Shown here one piece after another: positions 26,404 through 34,492 of a stretch of DNA of 64,000 nt. How positions within the stretch are numbered: position 1 is the first letter of the stretch; every line of letters begins with the position of its first letter. The stretch comes from DAOTTY01 sp964451095 (lineage in GTDB: Bacteria; Chloroflexota; Anaerolineae; Aggregatilineales; Phototrophicaceae). The notes under the pieces were generated by a model. The model made no database searches and was not told where the DNA came from. It was given only the letters and a program-made list of their open reading frames with translations. The stretch lies in the NCBI GenBank assembly GCA_964451095.1, contig CAYVGI010000009.1:1-64000 (forward strand), given 5' to 3'. The position numbers and the translations under genes are program-made.

Positions 26404-29022
26404 TCACTCGATTCCGTCGCCTGCCAGCACCTGCCGGGAAAAACCCAGGAACGGTTCGGTGCCCAGCGCTGGCACCCGGTACATGGCGTAGCTGCGCCGC
26501 TGCGATTCGATCTCCACAAACTCGGACTCGCCCTGCGGGAACCACTCTCGCAACTGTTGCAGCGTTTCCGTGTCCTCTACGGAGTGGAAGAACAGGATGT
26601 CTTCTTCCGGTTCGTAGCTGTACTCGCTTTGTGCCAGGAAACTGTCGTACATGAACTGCGGCACTTCCTCTAGCGCGGTGATGCCGTTCGGGTAGTCGAT
26701 CATGTTTGCGGCAATGCCGAGTGCGCGGTGGTCCCACCAGTGGCGGTAGGCGATCATGAAGGTGTTGCCGGTCGTGTTCGTGGCTGTGTTAAACGCCGTG
26801 ATGTCGTCGCCTGCCTGCTCGTAGGGCAGTGAGGAGAGTAAATAGCTGCTGTGGTAGCGGTTAAAGTACATGTCCGCGTTTTGCAGGTAGCTCCCCAGGC
26901 AGAACACCCCCAGCAGCAGCGCGGAAAGCGCTACAGTCAAACCGCGCCTGTCCGATAGGCGCATGATTGACCGGATCATCAACGCGACCGGGTACACCGC
27001 GATGAGATATGCCACGGGCAGTGCGCCGCTGGTGCGGGTGGCGCTGGGGTTTTCTACCGGGAAGGCAATTGCCAGCGCAGACGGCATCAGCATGATGAAC
27101 AGCATGATGGGCACCAGCCAGTCCACAGGGTCGCGCCGCCGGAACATGCGACCGCCCCACGACACCAACCCCAGCACGAACAACGCCCCTACAACATCGT
27201 CCATTTGTGGGTAGTTCGGAGCATTGTTGATCCACGCCACATCGCCCTTCCAGTTGAACATGAGCACGACGTTCTTGATGTTATCCGTCAGCACAGGCAG
27301 GTTTGCCTGGAACGCCTCGAGTTGTTCTGCAATGCTGGGGTCACGGGAGACGATGCTACCGTCATCAAGCGTTTCCTGGATGGTAGAATCTCCGAATAAG
27401 CGCCCAGCGGTGCGCCGCCAGAACAGTTCCGGTGCCTGGAGCGCAAACACCAGCATGGGCGTAAATACAACCGATGAGATGAACACCAACGACGCGAAAT
27501 TCACCGCGTAGCGCGTGAACATCCCGGCGCTGCGTGCCCGCATAATGACGGCGATCACCAACCCGACAATAATGACCACGGGCAGCATCCGCACTGCTTG
27601 GTACATGTATAGCCCGGCACCTAACGCCAGCCCCGCCTTCAGCCAGTCGTCGCGGCGGTTGTAGCGCATCCCGCGCCCCAGGTAGATGAGCACCAGCGAG
27701 GCGATTAACGGCGTGAGCACAATGCGCAGCGCCAACCGGGAGAGCGCCAGGTGCCAGCCACTGACGGCAACCAGTGCCGCCAGCGCCAAACCGACAGCAT
27801 TACCGAAGCGCGGGTACTCTTCGCCGATGACCGCACGCCCCATCCACCACAGGAACGGCAGCGTGATGATGCCCTCCAGCGCGGACAGCAGCTTGAGGGT
27901 GAAGAAGTTCATGCCCAGCCCCGGTACCTGCGACAGCAGCGCCATTGCGTACATTTGAAATGGCTCGCGCCCGCCGTTGTTTGGGAAGAAAACCTGGGTA
28001 TTGCCGTCGAGCACGCGCTGTGCGTCTAGCAGCTTTTCTACGTGGTCGCTGGTCATTTGTGGTGGGGTACGGTCGAGGTATGCTAGCCGAAAGTAGGTGC
28101 CTACCAGCACAATCGCCAACAGCGCGTAGAACGTGCGGCTGCGCCAGAACGGTGGAATGCGCAGTTGGAAGCTGTACGGCTGGAACAGCGTCTGCTGGGA
28201 TGCTAACGCGCCGGAGAACGCGACAATGCTCACCATCCAGGTGAAGAAGCTAACCGCCGTAAACTGGTTGGTCACGCTCAGGTGGATGAGCACCGTTGCC
28301 CCCAGCGCAACGGTACCCACTGCCGCCAGCGCAAAGCGCACCGGATGCAGAAAGGTATCCGGCGTGTCGTCCGCAGTGGCAGTGTCGCTTGGGTAACTTG
28401 GCGATTTGGGTTTCCCGCCCGTGACCGCGTCAAATACTTCAACTCCAATCCACAGCAGCAGGGCAAGCCCCAGGTAAACCAGACCACTTTGCACGGTTTC
28501 AAAACGCCCAGAACGCGCCACCGACGTTAGCGAGGCGTTGCCAATCCACGCGACGATAAACGCAGTCAGCCGCAGCCCAAGCAGCAGTGCTTCGCGTTGG
28601 CGCTGACCAACTTCTTCGATGTAGGCGACTTCCGGGTCGAACACAGGCTGTGGTGCGCTGCGGCTGCGCTGGGCAGGGCGTTCTAGTTCGAGTTCCGGGT
28701 AGTACGGCAGCGCCTGTGAGGCGGCGTCCTGCGTGCCGGGTGCATTCCCCGTTACGCTGATCGGCGTCATGCGCGGTGTTGTTGCAATCGCATGGATCTT
28801 GCCCCAGGTGCGCTGCGGGGCAGCAAGCAGTTCGATGATTGCCTGCGCCAGTGTGAGTTCCTCGAATTGGCGGCGGTGCTGTGCGCCCTGTGCAATTGCC
28901 TGCTCCACCGGGTCCGGTACGGGTGTCTCTGCGTCCTGCCCAGCCTGTGCAGAATGTACGTCGTCCGGCGTCGTCGGGTCGAGGTCGGCAAAGTCGTCGT
29001 GGTTTGGGTCGTGATCTGCCAT
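26404..29022 (-). CDS. GT39-like membrane glycosyltransferase with long cytoplasmic N-terminus
   Basis: An 872-aa protein. Residues 1-150 are hydrophilic and acidic (many Asp, Gln and Pro), probably cytoplasmic and partly disordered. A few membrane helices (about 160-290) precede the catalytic-like module, whose first loop has T-S-D-H-V-E-K (about 322-328) in the place of the usual acidic pair. G-R-E-P-F-Q-M-Y and a dense set of helices follow, typical of PMT/ArnT-like GT-C folds. The last 170 residues form a soluble extracytoplasmic domain ending in R-S-Y-A-M-Y-R-V-P. The gene starts 5 bp after the methyltransferase gene. Donor and acceptor are not predictable. Confidence 0.75.
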   Translation of the reverse strand: MADHDPNHDDFADLDPTTPDDVHSAQAGQDAETPVPDPVEQAIAQGAQHRRQFEELTLAQAIIELLAAPQRTWGKIHAIATTPRMTPISVTGNAPGTQDAASQALPYYPELELERPAQRSRSAPQPVFDPEVAYIEEVGQRQREALLLGLRLTAFIVAWIGNASLTSVARSGRFETVQSGLVYLGLALLLWIGVEVFDAVTGGKPKSPSYPSDTATADDTPDTFLHPVRFALAAVGTVALGATVLIHLSVTNQFTAVSFFTWMVSIVAFSGALASQQTLFQPYSFQLRIPPFWRSRTFYALLAIVLVGTYFRLAYLDRTPPQMTSDHVEKLLDAQRVLDGNTQVFFPNNGGREPFQMYAMALLSQVPGLGMNFFTLKLLSALEGIITLPFLWWMGRAVIGEEYPRFGNAVGLALAALVAVSGWHLALSRLALRIVLTPLIASLVLIYLGRGMRYNRRDDWLKAGLALGAGLYMYQAVRMLPVVIIVGLVIAVIMRARSAGMFTRYAVNFASLVFISSVVFTPMLVFALQAPELFWRRTAGRLFGDSTIQETLDDGSIVSRDPSIAEQLEAFQANLPVLTDNIKNVVLMFNWKGDVAWINNAPNYPQMDDVVGALFVLGLVSWGGRMFRRRDPVDWLVPIMLFIMLMPSALAIAFPVENPSATRTSGALPVAYLIAVYPVALMIRSIMRLSDRRGLTVALSALLLGVFCLGSYLQNADMYFNRYHSSYLLSSLPYEQAGDDITAFNTATNTTGNTFMIAYRHWWDHRALGIAANMIDYPNGITALEEVPQFMYDSFLAQSEYSYEPEEDILFFHSVEDTETLQQLREWFPQGESEFVEIESQRRSYAMYRVPALGTEPFLGFSRQVLAGDGIE

Positions 29023-29027
29023 GGTGC

Positions 29028-29918
29028 CTATGCTTTGCGCCCCTTGATTGCCAGATTTACCGTAGGTTTGCCGGGCGGCTCGTTGAGTGCGTTGTTGCGG
29101 TCAAAATAATTAAGCACGGCAACGCCCAGGTTGATTGGGTTGAGCAGGCTGCCGTCGTTCTGGTCAAATGTGGTGCGGTCGGCGGCGCTTGCCAGCTCAT
29201 CGGGCAGGATGCCAGACTCCAACAGTGGCTTGCCCACACCGTACACCATGTTATGGATGAACGGGAAGCTGTGATGTGTAAACGCCCGCTCTTCTTCTAC
29301 GACGAACCCCGCTGCCACCACCGATGACCGCAGTTGGTCACGTTCGTACAGGCGATGATGGTTTGCCCACAGCCCGGCAAACACGCCCTCGCTGATGTGT
29401 GTGTCCAACAGGGTTTCTAGCGTCTTGTTGATCGGATCCCACCAGAAGGGATAGTTCGCATTGGGCACGGTGATTGCCACCACCCCGCCCGGCTTGAGCA
29501 CACGATATGCCTCGCGCAGCCCGGCAACGTCATCTTGCAGGTGCTCGAGCACTTCGGAGAGGATGACCGCGTCGAAGGTGTCGTCTGGGAAGGGCATGGC
29601 GTAAATGTTGGCGTAGTGCAGCGAGATATCCGGCAAGTCCGCTAGGTTGCGCTGCGCCTTTTGCAGCACATCCCAGTCCAAATCTGCACCGACGAGTGTG
29701 GCGTCGCTGGCGTAGCGCAGCATATTCAGGTAGAAGCCGCGCCCACACGGAAAGTCCAGGATGACATCGTCAGGTTGCGGATCGACCCACTCGAAAACGG
29801 TTTGCACCCGTTTCTTAAATGCCATGTCCGCTTCGTTGCGGGTCATGTGCGCAATGAGTGTCGGGTCTATGCTGCTGTGCTGCTTACTTGTCTGCATAGT
29901 CGTAGTAGAACTGCTCAT
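29028..29918 (-). CDS. Class I SAM-dependent methyltransferase
   Basis: A 296-aa cytoplasmic enzyme of the UbiE/Methyltransf_11 type. The SAM-binding motif I is D-F-P-C-G-R-G (about 55-61), motif II ends G-A-D-L-D, and the post-motif region reads FDAVILSEVLEHLQDD followed by VLKPGGVVAITVPN. The C-terminal third is variable and probably chooses the substrate. The 5' end overlaps the GT4 gene by 35 bp; an in-frame ATG at 29897 would still overlap by 14 bp, so the two are co-translated in either case. In this setting it most likely methylates a sugar or a lipid-linked glycan, but that is inference. Confidence 0.85.
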   Translation of the reverse strand: MSSSTTTMQTSKQHSSIDPTLIAHMTRNEADMAFKKRVQTVFEWVDPQPDDVILDFPCGRGFYLNMLRYASDATLVGADLDWDVLQKAQRNLADLPDISLHYANIYAMPFPDDTFDAVILSEVLEHLQDDVAGLREAYRVLKPGGVVAITVPNANYPFWWDPINKTLETLLDTHISEGVFAGLWANHHRLYERDQLRSSVVAAGFVVEEERAFTHHSFPFIHNMVYGVGKPLLESGILPDELASAADRTTFDQNDGSLLNPINLGVAVLNYFDRNNALNEPPGKPTVNLAIKGRKA

Positions 29919-31056
29919 AGCGGTTCACAGTTTCCTCGAATGAGAAACACGCTTCGATTTCATCACGGGTTTTGTGCAGCGCTGTCTTATTGTCCAAAAT
30001 GTCCAGTATCGCCTGCCCCATAGATACATGGTCGCCCGCCTGTGCCAGCTTGCCCATGCCCGTTACTGTGACAGGCACGCGCCCGCCGGGGATGTCGGTC
30101 ATCATCACGGGCGTACCGCTGAGCATTGCCTCGACCTGTACCAGCGCAAAACACTCTGTGTTGCTGGTGAGTGCCAGCACGTCGATAGCAGCGAAGAAGT
30201 CTGCCATGAATTGCATGTCGTCGATTAAGCCCAGGAAGATCAACTGATCTTGATACTGCTGCACGATGGGCTGGTACTTCTCCCAGGTGTTCTCGTATTT
30301 TATGTCGTACTCCCCGGCGAATACAACACGAGTGTTCGGGTGGCGCTTATTGATGACATCGAGTGACCGAATGAGCAAGTCGGGGCGTTTTTCCTCGACA
30401 AAGCGCCCGGCATAGCCGATGACGGGACCGCCCTCGTGTGACCACTGCGCCCGTAGTTCGGCGGCACGCTCCAGGTTAGGGGGGGGCATGGTAATCGGCG
30501 GGTAGTTCCATGTGACTTTGTCCGGGAAGGGTGCTGCGTAGTAGGAGTGTTTGGCGTAGTCGTCGCTGTAGAGGATGACCTTCTTCGTCCGCTCGCTGCG
30601 CACCAGGAACTTATATAACTCGAACATTGTGTTCTGGATGAAGCGATTGGTTGCGCCTTCCGGCAGGATCAAGTCGCCGTGATGCGTGACAACGACATTG
30701 GTGCCTGTTAGCTCTGCAATGATGCGAATAACCCCGGTCTCCAGCATCGGCGTGTGGACATGCACAATATCGTGCTCGCGCATCAAGCGATGCATGACCG
30801 GGATGAAGTTGGGCATCACCATGCCACGGCTGATGGGGATGGGGGGTGCCCACACGCGGCGCACCGTTACGCCGTTGATGACCTCGTGCCGCGCTAATGT
30901 GGGCTGGTGTTGTGCCGCGACGATTGTCACCTGGTGCCCACGCCGCACCAACTCTTCCGAAAGGCGCTGCACATGGATCGGCACGCCAGTGCGGTGCGGT
31001 AGGTAGTACAGCAGATACATCAATATCTTTAGTTGTTTGGGTGCTGCCCCGTTCAT
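29884..31056 (-). CDS. Glycosyltransferase family 4 protein
   Basis: A 390-aa GT-B fold enzyme acting at the cytoplasmic face. The acceptor-side N-terminus is typical (TGVPIHVQRLSEELVRRGHQV). The donor half has IGYAGRFVEEKRPDLLIRSL and the E-x7-E motif T-E-C-F-A-L-V-Q-V-E-A (about 303-313), then GTPVMMTDIPGGR. These are hallmarks of retaining GT4 enzymes using nucleotide sugars. It starts 12 bp after the YbhN-like gene and overlaps the methyltransferase gene. It probably builds the lipid-linked glycan used by the downstream membrane transferases. The sugar specificity is unknown. Confidence 0.9.
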   Translation of the reverse strand: MNGAAPKQLKILMYLLYYLPHRTGVPIHVQRLSEELVRRGHQVTIVAAQHQPTLARHEVINGVTVRRVWAPPIPISRGMVMPNFIPVMHRLMREHDIVHVHTPMLETGVIRIIAELTGTNVVVTHHGDLILPEGATNRFIQNTMFELYKFLVRSERTKKVILYSDDYAKHSYYAAPFPDKVTWNYPPITMPPPNLERAAELRAQWSHEGGPVIGYAGRFVEEKRPDLLIRSLDVINKRHPNTRVVFAGEYDIKYENTWEKYQPIVQQYQDQLIFLGLIDDMQFMADFFAAIDVLALTSNTECFALVQVEAMLSGTPVMMTDIPGGRVPVTVTGMGKLAQAGDHVSMGQAILDILDNKTALHKTRDEIEACFSFEETVNRYEQFYYDYADK

Positions 31057-31068
31057 GATGTCGTCGTC

Positions 31069-32082
31069 CTAACTTGCTTCCGAATGACCAACCTGCTGCA
31101 TTTTGCTCACGCTGTGGGAAAGCTGTCGTAGGGAAATGCCTTCGCTGGCAAGCCCCAGCATACCTGTTGCAATGTGCACAAACAGGTTCACCGCGTGAAC
31201 CATGACCGCGAATGAGACCGCCGTTCCGTCAATGGCGTAGCCCATCAACGCCAGTGCCCCTACGATGGACGCTTCGTATGTTCCCAGGTTGCCGGGCACT
31301 GCCGGCAGAGCGATGGCAAATGCTGCTGACGAAATATATAGCATGGTGGTTGCAACGCTCGCTGTGTCGTAGAAGGCGAGCATGAGCACATACCCTGCGC
31401 CAATAGACACAATCCAGCTCACTGCCGTCCAGCTCACTGCTGCGAACAGCGCGTATGGTCTGGTGAGCGGTGCCAACCCATCCAGGAAGTGTGCCGCCCA
31501 GCGCTGTACGTCAAAACGCTGCAACAGCGGTATGCGTTCCACGAGATAGCCTAGCAGTGCCTCTGTACGGGTGCGCTGCGCCGCCAAACCCACCAGAACA
31601 GCAAACCCGACGACTGCAACAGCGCCCATCACGAGCGCGGTGCGCTGCCCGCTTGCTGGCAGCGGGGATAGCCCCAGGGCAATGAGTGCCATCACGACGA
31701 CAGCAAGTAGGTCTAGCAAGCGCTCTGTGATGATTGTGCTTGTCGCCTTGAACACGGGGACACTGTATCGCTTGCCCTGCGAGGCGAGAAATACCCTTGC
31801 TAACTCTCCGATCCGCAGCGGCACCACACCATTCACTAGGTAGGCGATGTTCATAATGTTGAATGTGCGCCACAGGGGGAGCGCGTCGTCTAGCAGGACA
31901 CGCCAGCGAAATGCCCGTGTAACCAAACCCAGCAGCAGGAGCAGCACACAGGGCAGCACATAGCTGTAGCGTGCCTGTGAGAGTGCCGTTTGCAGTTGGG
32001 AAAGATCAATTTGTCGAAGGATGAACACGATGGCGGCAAAACTGACGATAACCCCCAGCAGTCCCCAAAACCAGTTTTTCAC
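31069..32082 (-). CDS. YbhN/LPG-synthase-TM family membrane protein
   Basis: A 337-aa polytopic protein with a GTG start, of the UPF0104/LPG_synthase_TM family. It begins with a short entry helix, then RAFRWRVLLDDALPLWRTFNIMNIAYLVNGVVPLRIGELAR, the conserved family signature with N-x-V-x-P-x-R-x-G-E. F-A-I-A-L-P-A-V-P-G-N-L-G-T-Y-E near residue 260 is the second conserved block. Members are implicated in lipid handling or flipping at the membrane. As the first gene of the series it fits movement of a lipid-linked precursor, but this role is inferred from context. Confidence 0.82.
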   Translation of the reverse strand: MKNWFWGLLGVIVSFAAIVFILRQIDLSQLQTALSQARYSYVLPCVLLLLLGLVTRAFRWRVLLDDALPLWRTFNIMNIAYLVNGVVPLRIGELARVFLASQGKRYSVPVFKATSTIITERLLDLLAVVVMALIALGLSPLPASGQRTALVMGAVAVVGFAVLVGLAAQRTRTEALLGYLVERIPLLQRFDVQRWAAHFLDGLAPLTRPYALFAAVSWTAVSWIVSIGAGYVLMLAFYDTASVATTMLYISSAAFAIALPAVPGNLGTYEASIVGALALMGYAIDGTAVSFAVMVHAVNLFVHIATGMLGLASEGISLRQLSHSVSKMQQVGHSEAS

Positions 32083-32120
32083 AGTGGTGTTGATAACCCC
32101 GTTGCTGTTCGCAGCACAGC

Positions 32121-32126
32121 ATTATA
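32121..32126 (-). promoter_or_regulatory. Candidate -10 box of the glycosylation gene series
   Basis: The minus strand reads TATAAT here, about 39 bp upstream of the first gene's GTG start. No good -35 hexamer lies at 16-18 bp. A perfect palindrome at 32166-32180 lies further upstream and could bind an activator instead. Confidence 0.4.
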
Positions 32127-32165
32127 CACAGGCTGTGGAAGGATGCCGCAGTTGTTTTTGTCTTT

Positions 32166-32180
32166 ATCCCGTAACGGGAT
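32166..32180. promoter_or_regulatory. Perfect palindrome ATCCCGT-A-ACGGGAT
   Basis: Two 7-bp arms mirror each other around a single A. It lies 40-59 bp upstream of the candidate -10 of the glycosylation series and just after the hairpin that probably ends the sigA transcript. An operator is likely from its symmetry and position; the regulator is unknown. Confidence 0.35.
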
Positions 32181-32184
32181 GGCA

Positions 32185-32219
32185 AAACCCCCAGGTGAGG
32201 GAGGACACCAGGGGGGTTT
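32185..32219 (-). terminator. Terminator hairpin downstream of sigA
   Basis: AAACCCCC-A-GGTG (32185-32197) pairs with CACC-A-GGGGGGTTT (32206-32219) around an 8-nt loop, with one A-A mismatch and one extra G. On the minus strand the stem is followed by TTTTGCC. It is 325 bp beyond the sigA stop, so the transcript would have a long 3' tail. Confidence 0.5.
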
Positions 32220-32365
32220 GGGGGGGAAGGGCATATGGGGTTCTGTTTGAACCAAACCAGACTTTCCATCAGTAGGATGCCTGTTTTGGTTTAGCGACGG
32301 ATGAACTTGACATTAATGATTTATGGGAGGTTTATGCTTTGTTATTGTTCGGTTGCCCTATGCAC

Positions 32366-32404
32366 AAAGCCGCCCGCTGTGAGGGGGACACAACGAACGG
32401 CTCT
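32366..32404. other. Imperfect hairpin in the sigA 3' region
   Basis: AGCCG...CG..TGTG and CACA..CG..CGGCT pair in about 11 of 14 positions around a purine-rich loop. The apex GTGAGGGGGACAC (32379-32391) nearly matches the apex of the hairpin at 32185-32219. It may be a second structural element of the same 3' tail. Otherwise 32220-32543 shows no gene. Confidence 0.3.
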
Positions 32405-32543
32405 GTAGAGGGAAGGGCTTGTGGGATTATTTATCCTACACCGTCATCATCGTACCAAAACATGAGTGCGTTATAAGTTTGTGATGAACCCCGTGTTAGG
32501 GTGCAGGCGAACGGGACAGACGAGCACGCGCTCGGTAGCGCAT

Positions 32544-33644
32544 TTAATCCAGATAGTCGCGCAGCTTGCGGCTGCGGCGCGGGTGGCGCAAACGACGCAG
32601 TGCCCGCCCTTCAATTTGCCGGATGCGCTCGCGGGTTAAGCCGAACTTGTCCCCAACCTCTTCTAGCGTGTAGCTGCGCCCATCTTCCAGTCCAAAACGC
32701 AGCCGCAAAATCCGTGCTTCGCGCTCGCTCAGCGTCGCCAGGATGTCCTCAATCTTTTCCTCTAGCAGGCGGTGGTAGGTGGACTGAGCAGGAGTTGGCG
32801 CGTCTTCGTTCTCGATGAAGCTGCCCAGTTCGCTGTCTTCGTCCTCACCCACGGGCTGCTCCAGGCTCAGGGGTTGGTAGCTCACACGCATCATCCACTG
32901 GACTTTGCGCACCTCAACTTCCATCGCCTGTGCGATGTCCTCCACGCTGGGTTTATGTCCCTTTTCCTGCTCCAGCTCGCGCATAATGCGGTACATCTTG
33001 CGGATGCGGTCGCTCATGTGCACGGGCACACGGATGGTACGACCCTGGTCGGCGATGGCACGGGTAATCGTCTGGCGGATCCACCATGTGGCGTAGGTGC
33101 TAAAGCGGTAGCCGCGCTTGTAGTCGAACTTTTCTACCGCTTTCATCAGCCCCAGGTTGCCCTCCTGGATCAGATCCAGGAAGGGAACGCCACGGTTCAT
33201 GTACTTCTTGGCAATGCTCACCACCAGGCGCGTGTTCGCCCGGATGATGTGATCTCTTGCTGCCATGCCGTCTTCCATTAGGTACGTCCACTCCGCAGCA
33301 CGGGGACTGCCCGGCTCGTCCTGCAGGTTCTGCTCTGCCTCTAGCCCTGCCTCCATGCGGATTGCGAGGTCAACTTCTTCTTCGGTGGTTAGCAAGGGGA
33401 CGCGTGCCATCTCGCGCAGGTAAAGCCCTACCGTATCGCCCGATGAGATCTCTGCGAGGTCGTTCGGGTCGATCTCTTCCTCTTCTTCGTCGTCGTCTAT
33501 CTCGTCGGCGAACCCGTCGTGGTACATGTCGAAGTCATCGTCGTCAAAGGCGTCGAATGGCTCGATGTCGTCGTGCGTGCTCTGGTCGTCAAAAACGTTG
33601 AGTGGGGACTGAGGTTCTGTCTGGTCGAAATCATTTGCAGGCAT
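32544..33644 (-). CDS. sigA: Principal RNA polymerase sigma factor (sigma-70, RpoD/SigA)
   Basis: A 366-aa housekeeping-type sigma factor. A very acidic N-terminal stretch (about residues 19-62, many Asp and Glu) stands in for region 1.1. Region 1.2 begins near 68 (DTVGLYLREMARVPLL). Region 2 is intact (NTRLVVSIAKKYMNRG, DLIQEGNLGLMKAVEKFDY, GYRFSTYATWWIRQ). Region 3 contains IRVPVHMSDRIRKM. Region 4 holds LSEREARILRLRFGL and LTRERIRQIEGRALRRLRH. The lack of long insertions is normal for this phylum. It follows the DUF177 gene by 29 bp and shares its promoter. A group 2 paralogue cannot be excluded from this window alone. Confidence 0.93.
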   Translation of the reverse strand: MPANDFDQTEPQSPLNVFDDQSTHDDIEPFDAFDDDDFDMYHDGFADEIDDDEEEEEIDPNDLAEISSGDTVGLYLREMARVPLLTTEEEVDLAIRMEAGLEAEQNLQDEPGSPRAAEWTYLMEDGMAARDHIIRANTRLVVSIAKKYMNRGVPFLDLIQEGNLGLMKAVEKFDYKRGYRFSTYATWWIRQTITRAIADQGRTIRVPVHMSDRIRKMYRIMRELEQEKGHKPSVEDIAQAMEVEVRKVQWMMRVSYQPLSLEQPVGEDEDSELGSFIENEDAPTPAQSTYHRLLEEKIEDILATLSEREARILRLRFGLEDGRSYTLEEVGDKFGLTRERIRQIEGRALRRLRHPRRSRKLRDYLD

Positions 33645-33673
33645 AGCGCTTTCCCTTGGGATTATGAGGTCAT

Positions 33674-34225
33674 CTACTTGCTGGTGTCTTGCTGCTGTTC
33701 GAGTAATTCCTTGAGCTTTGCCATACGCGGGTCTAGATGGTCGATTCCCGCGTCTGCTTCCAGGGCACGCATCCGCTCGTCGCAGGCGTCGGTGTCTTCG
33801 CAGCGCAGCCCGCGCGTGGTCTTGATAAGCACCTCTGCCCGGATGAGCGGTGCAAGTTCGAGTTGTCCGTCTTCGTGTAGGCGGAACTCCGCCTCTTCTT
33901 CGGAGAGATCGCGGGAGGTTGCGTACAGTTCTTCCAGTTGGATGTCCAGCGGGCGGGTTACATCGTGCAAGCAGCGATAGCAGGAGCCAGCGACGCCCAC
34001 AGTGAGCTTGCTTTGCACAAGGATGCCTTCTTTTGTACGGCTCAGGCGCACGGGACCGCGCACGTAGTCCAGTGCCAGGTCGTCGGCGACGCGCACGCCG
34101 GGCAGGTCAAGTTCGGTGTCTTTGCTGCGCGTTTGCCCGTCTAGCAGGAAGCCCACATTGAGCTTGAGGACACGGCTGGGCAAGTACGGTGAGGTTTGTT
34201 GCTTCACTTTGACAAACCTTTTCAT
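33674..34225 (-). CDS. DUF177 (YceD-like) protein
   Basis: A 183-aa protein of the YceD/DUF177 family, which has been linked to 23S rRNA or ribosome biogenesis. The diagnostic centre C82-Y-R-C85-L is present, with a second pair at C142 and C148 that probably completes a metal site. Residues 1-30 are basic, and the C-terminal 40 residues are helical and charged. In most bacteria this gene is followed by rpmF (ribosomal protein L32); here the next gene is sigA. No clear Shine-Dalgarno sequence precedes its ATG, although a very good promoter lies 43-72 bp upstream. Confidence 0.85.
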   Translation of the reverse strand: MKRFVKVKQQTSPYLPSRVLKLNVGFLLDGQTRSKDTELDLPGVRVADDLALDYVRGPVRLSRTKEGILVQSKLTVGVAGSCYRCLHDVTRPLDIQLEELYATSRDLSEEEAEFRLHEDGQLELAPLIRAEVLIKTTRGLRCEDTDACDERMRALEADAGIDHLDPRMAKLKELLEQQQDTSK

Positions 34226-34267
34226 TTATGTGAGGGGGTGAGTATAGAGAAAATCTATTTGTCTTTG

Positions 34268-34297
34268 ATTATAGGTGCCGGGAAAGAGCGAAGTCAA
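34268..34297 (-). promoter_or_regulatory. Sigma-A type promoter of the DUF177-sigA unit
   Basis: On the minus strand, TTGACT (complement of 34292-34297) and a consensus TATAAT (complement of 34268-34273) are separated by 18 bp. Transcription should start near 34261, leaving a leader of about 35 nt before the DUF177 ATG. Confidence 0.75.
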
Positions 34298-34333
34298 GCA
34301 AAATGAACGGAAAACCAACCGTTTTTTGCATAT

Positions 34334-34354
34334 TTGTGACATTTTTTGTCACAA
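34334..34354. promoter_or_regulatory. Perfect palindrome upstream of the sigA promoter
   Basis: TTGTGACA (34334-34341) mirrors TGTCACAA (34347-34354) around five T residues. It ends 37 bp upstream of the -35 box, where an activator or repressor could act. It resembles CRP/FNR-type half sites, but the spacing is longer than the usual N6. It could equally end the ABC-exporter transcript. Confidence 0.4.
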
Positions 34355-34439
34355 GATGGGGAGTGCCGTTGTAGGACGACAGAATCTTTTCCCACTTTTT
34401 CGGGGTCAGTTCAGTCCGCGCTGAGAGCGCACAAGTAGG

Positions 34440-34461
34440 CGTTGGGTGCAACGTCCCAACG
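34440..34461. terminator. Hairpin downstream of the ABC exporter genes
   Basis: CGTTGGG (34440-34446) pairs with CCCAACG (34455-34461) around 8 nt, 32 bp past the stop of the last permease gene. There is no T-tract on the minus side, so this is a weak terminator candidate. Confidence 0.35.
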
Positions 34462-34492
34462 ACCTGTGCCTGCCACTCATGTTTTGGTGCTG

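Noticed and set aside
32083..32543. Possible hidden gene, riboswitch or tRNA in the 461-bp gap
   Set aside because: No credible frame, no cloverleaf and no riboswitch consensus were found; only hairpins, a palindrome and a -10-like box are present.
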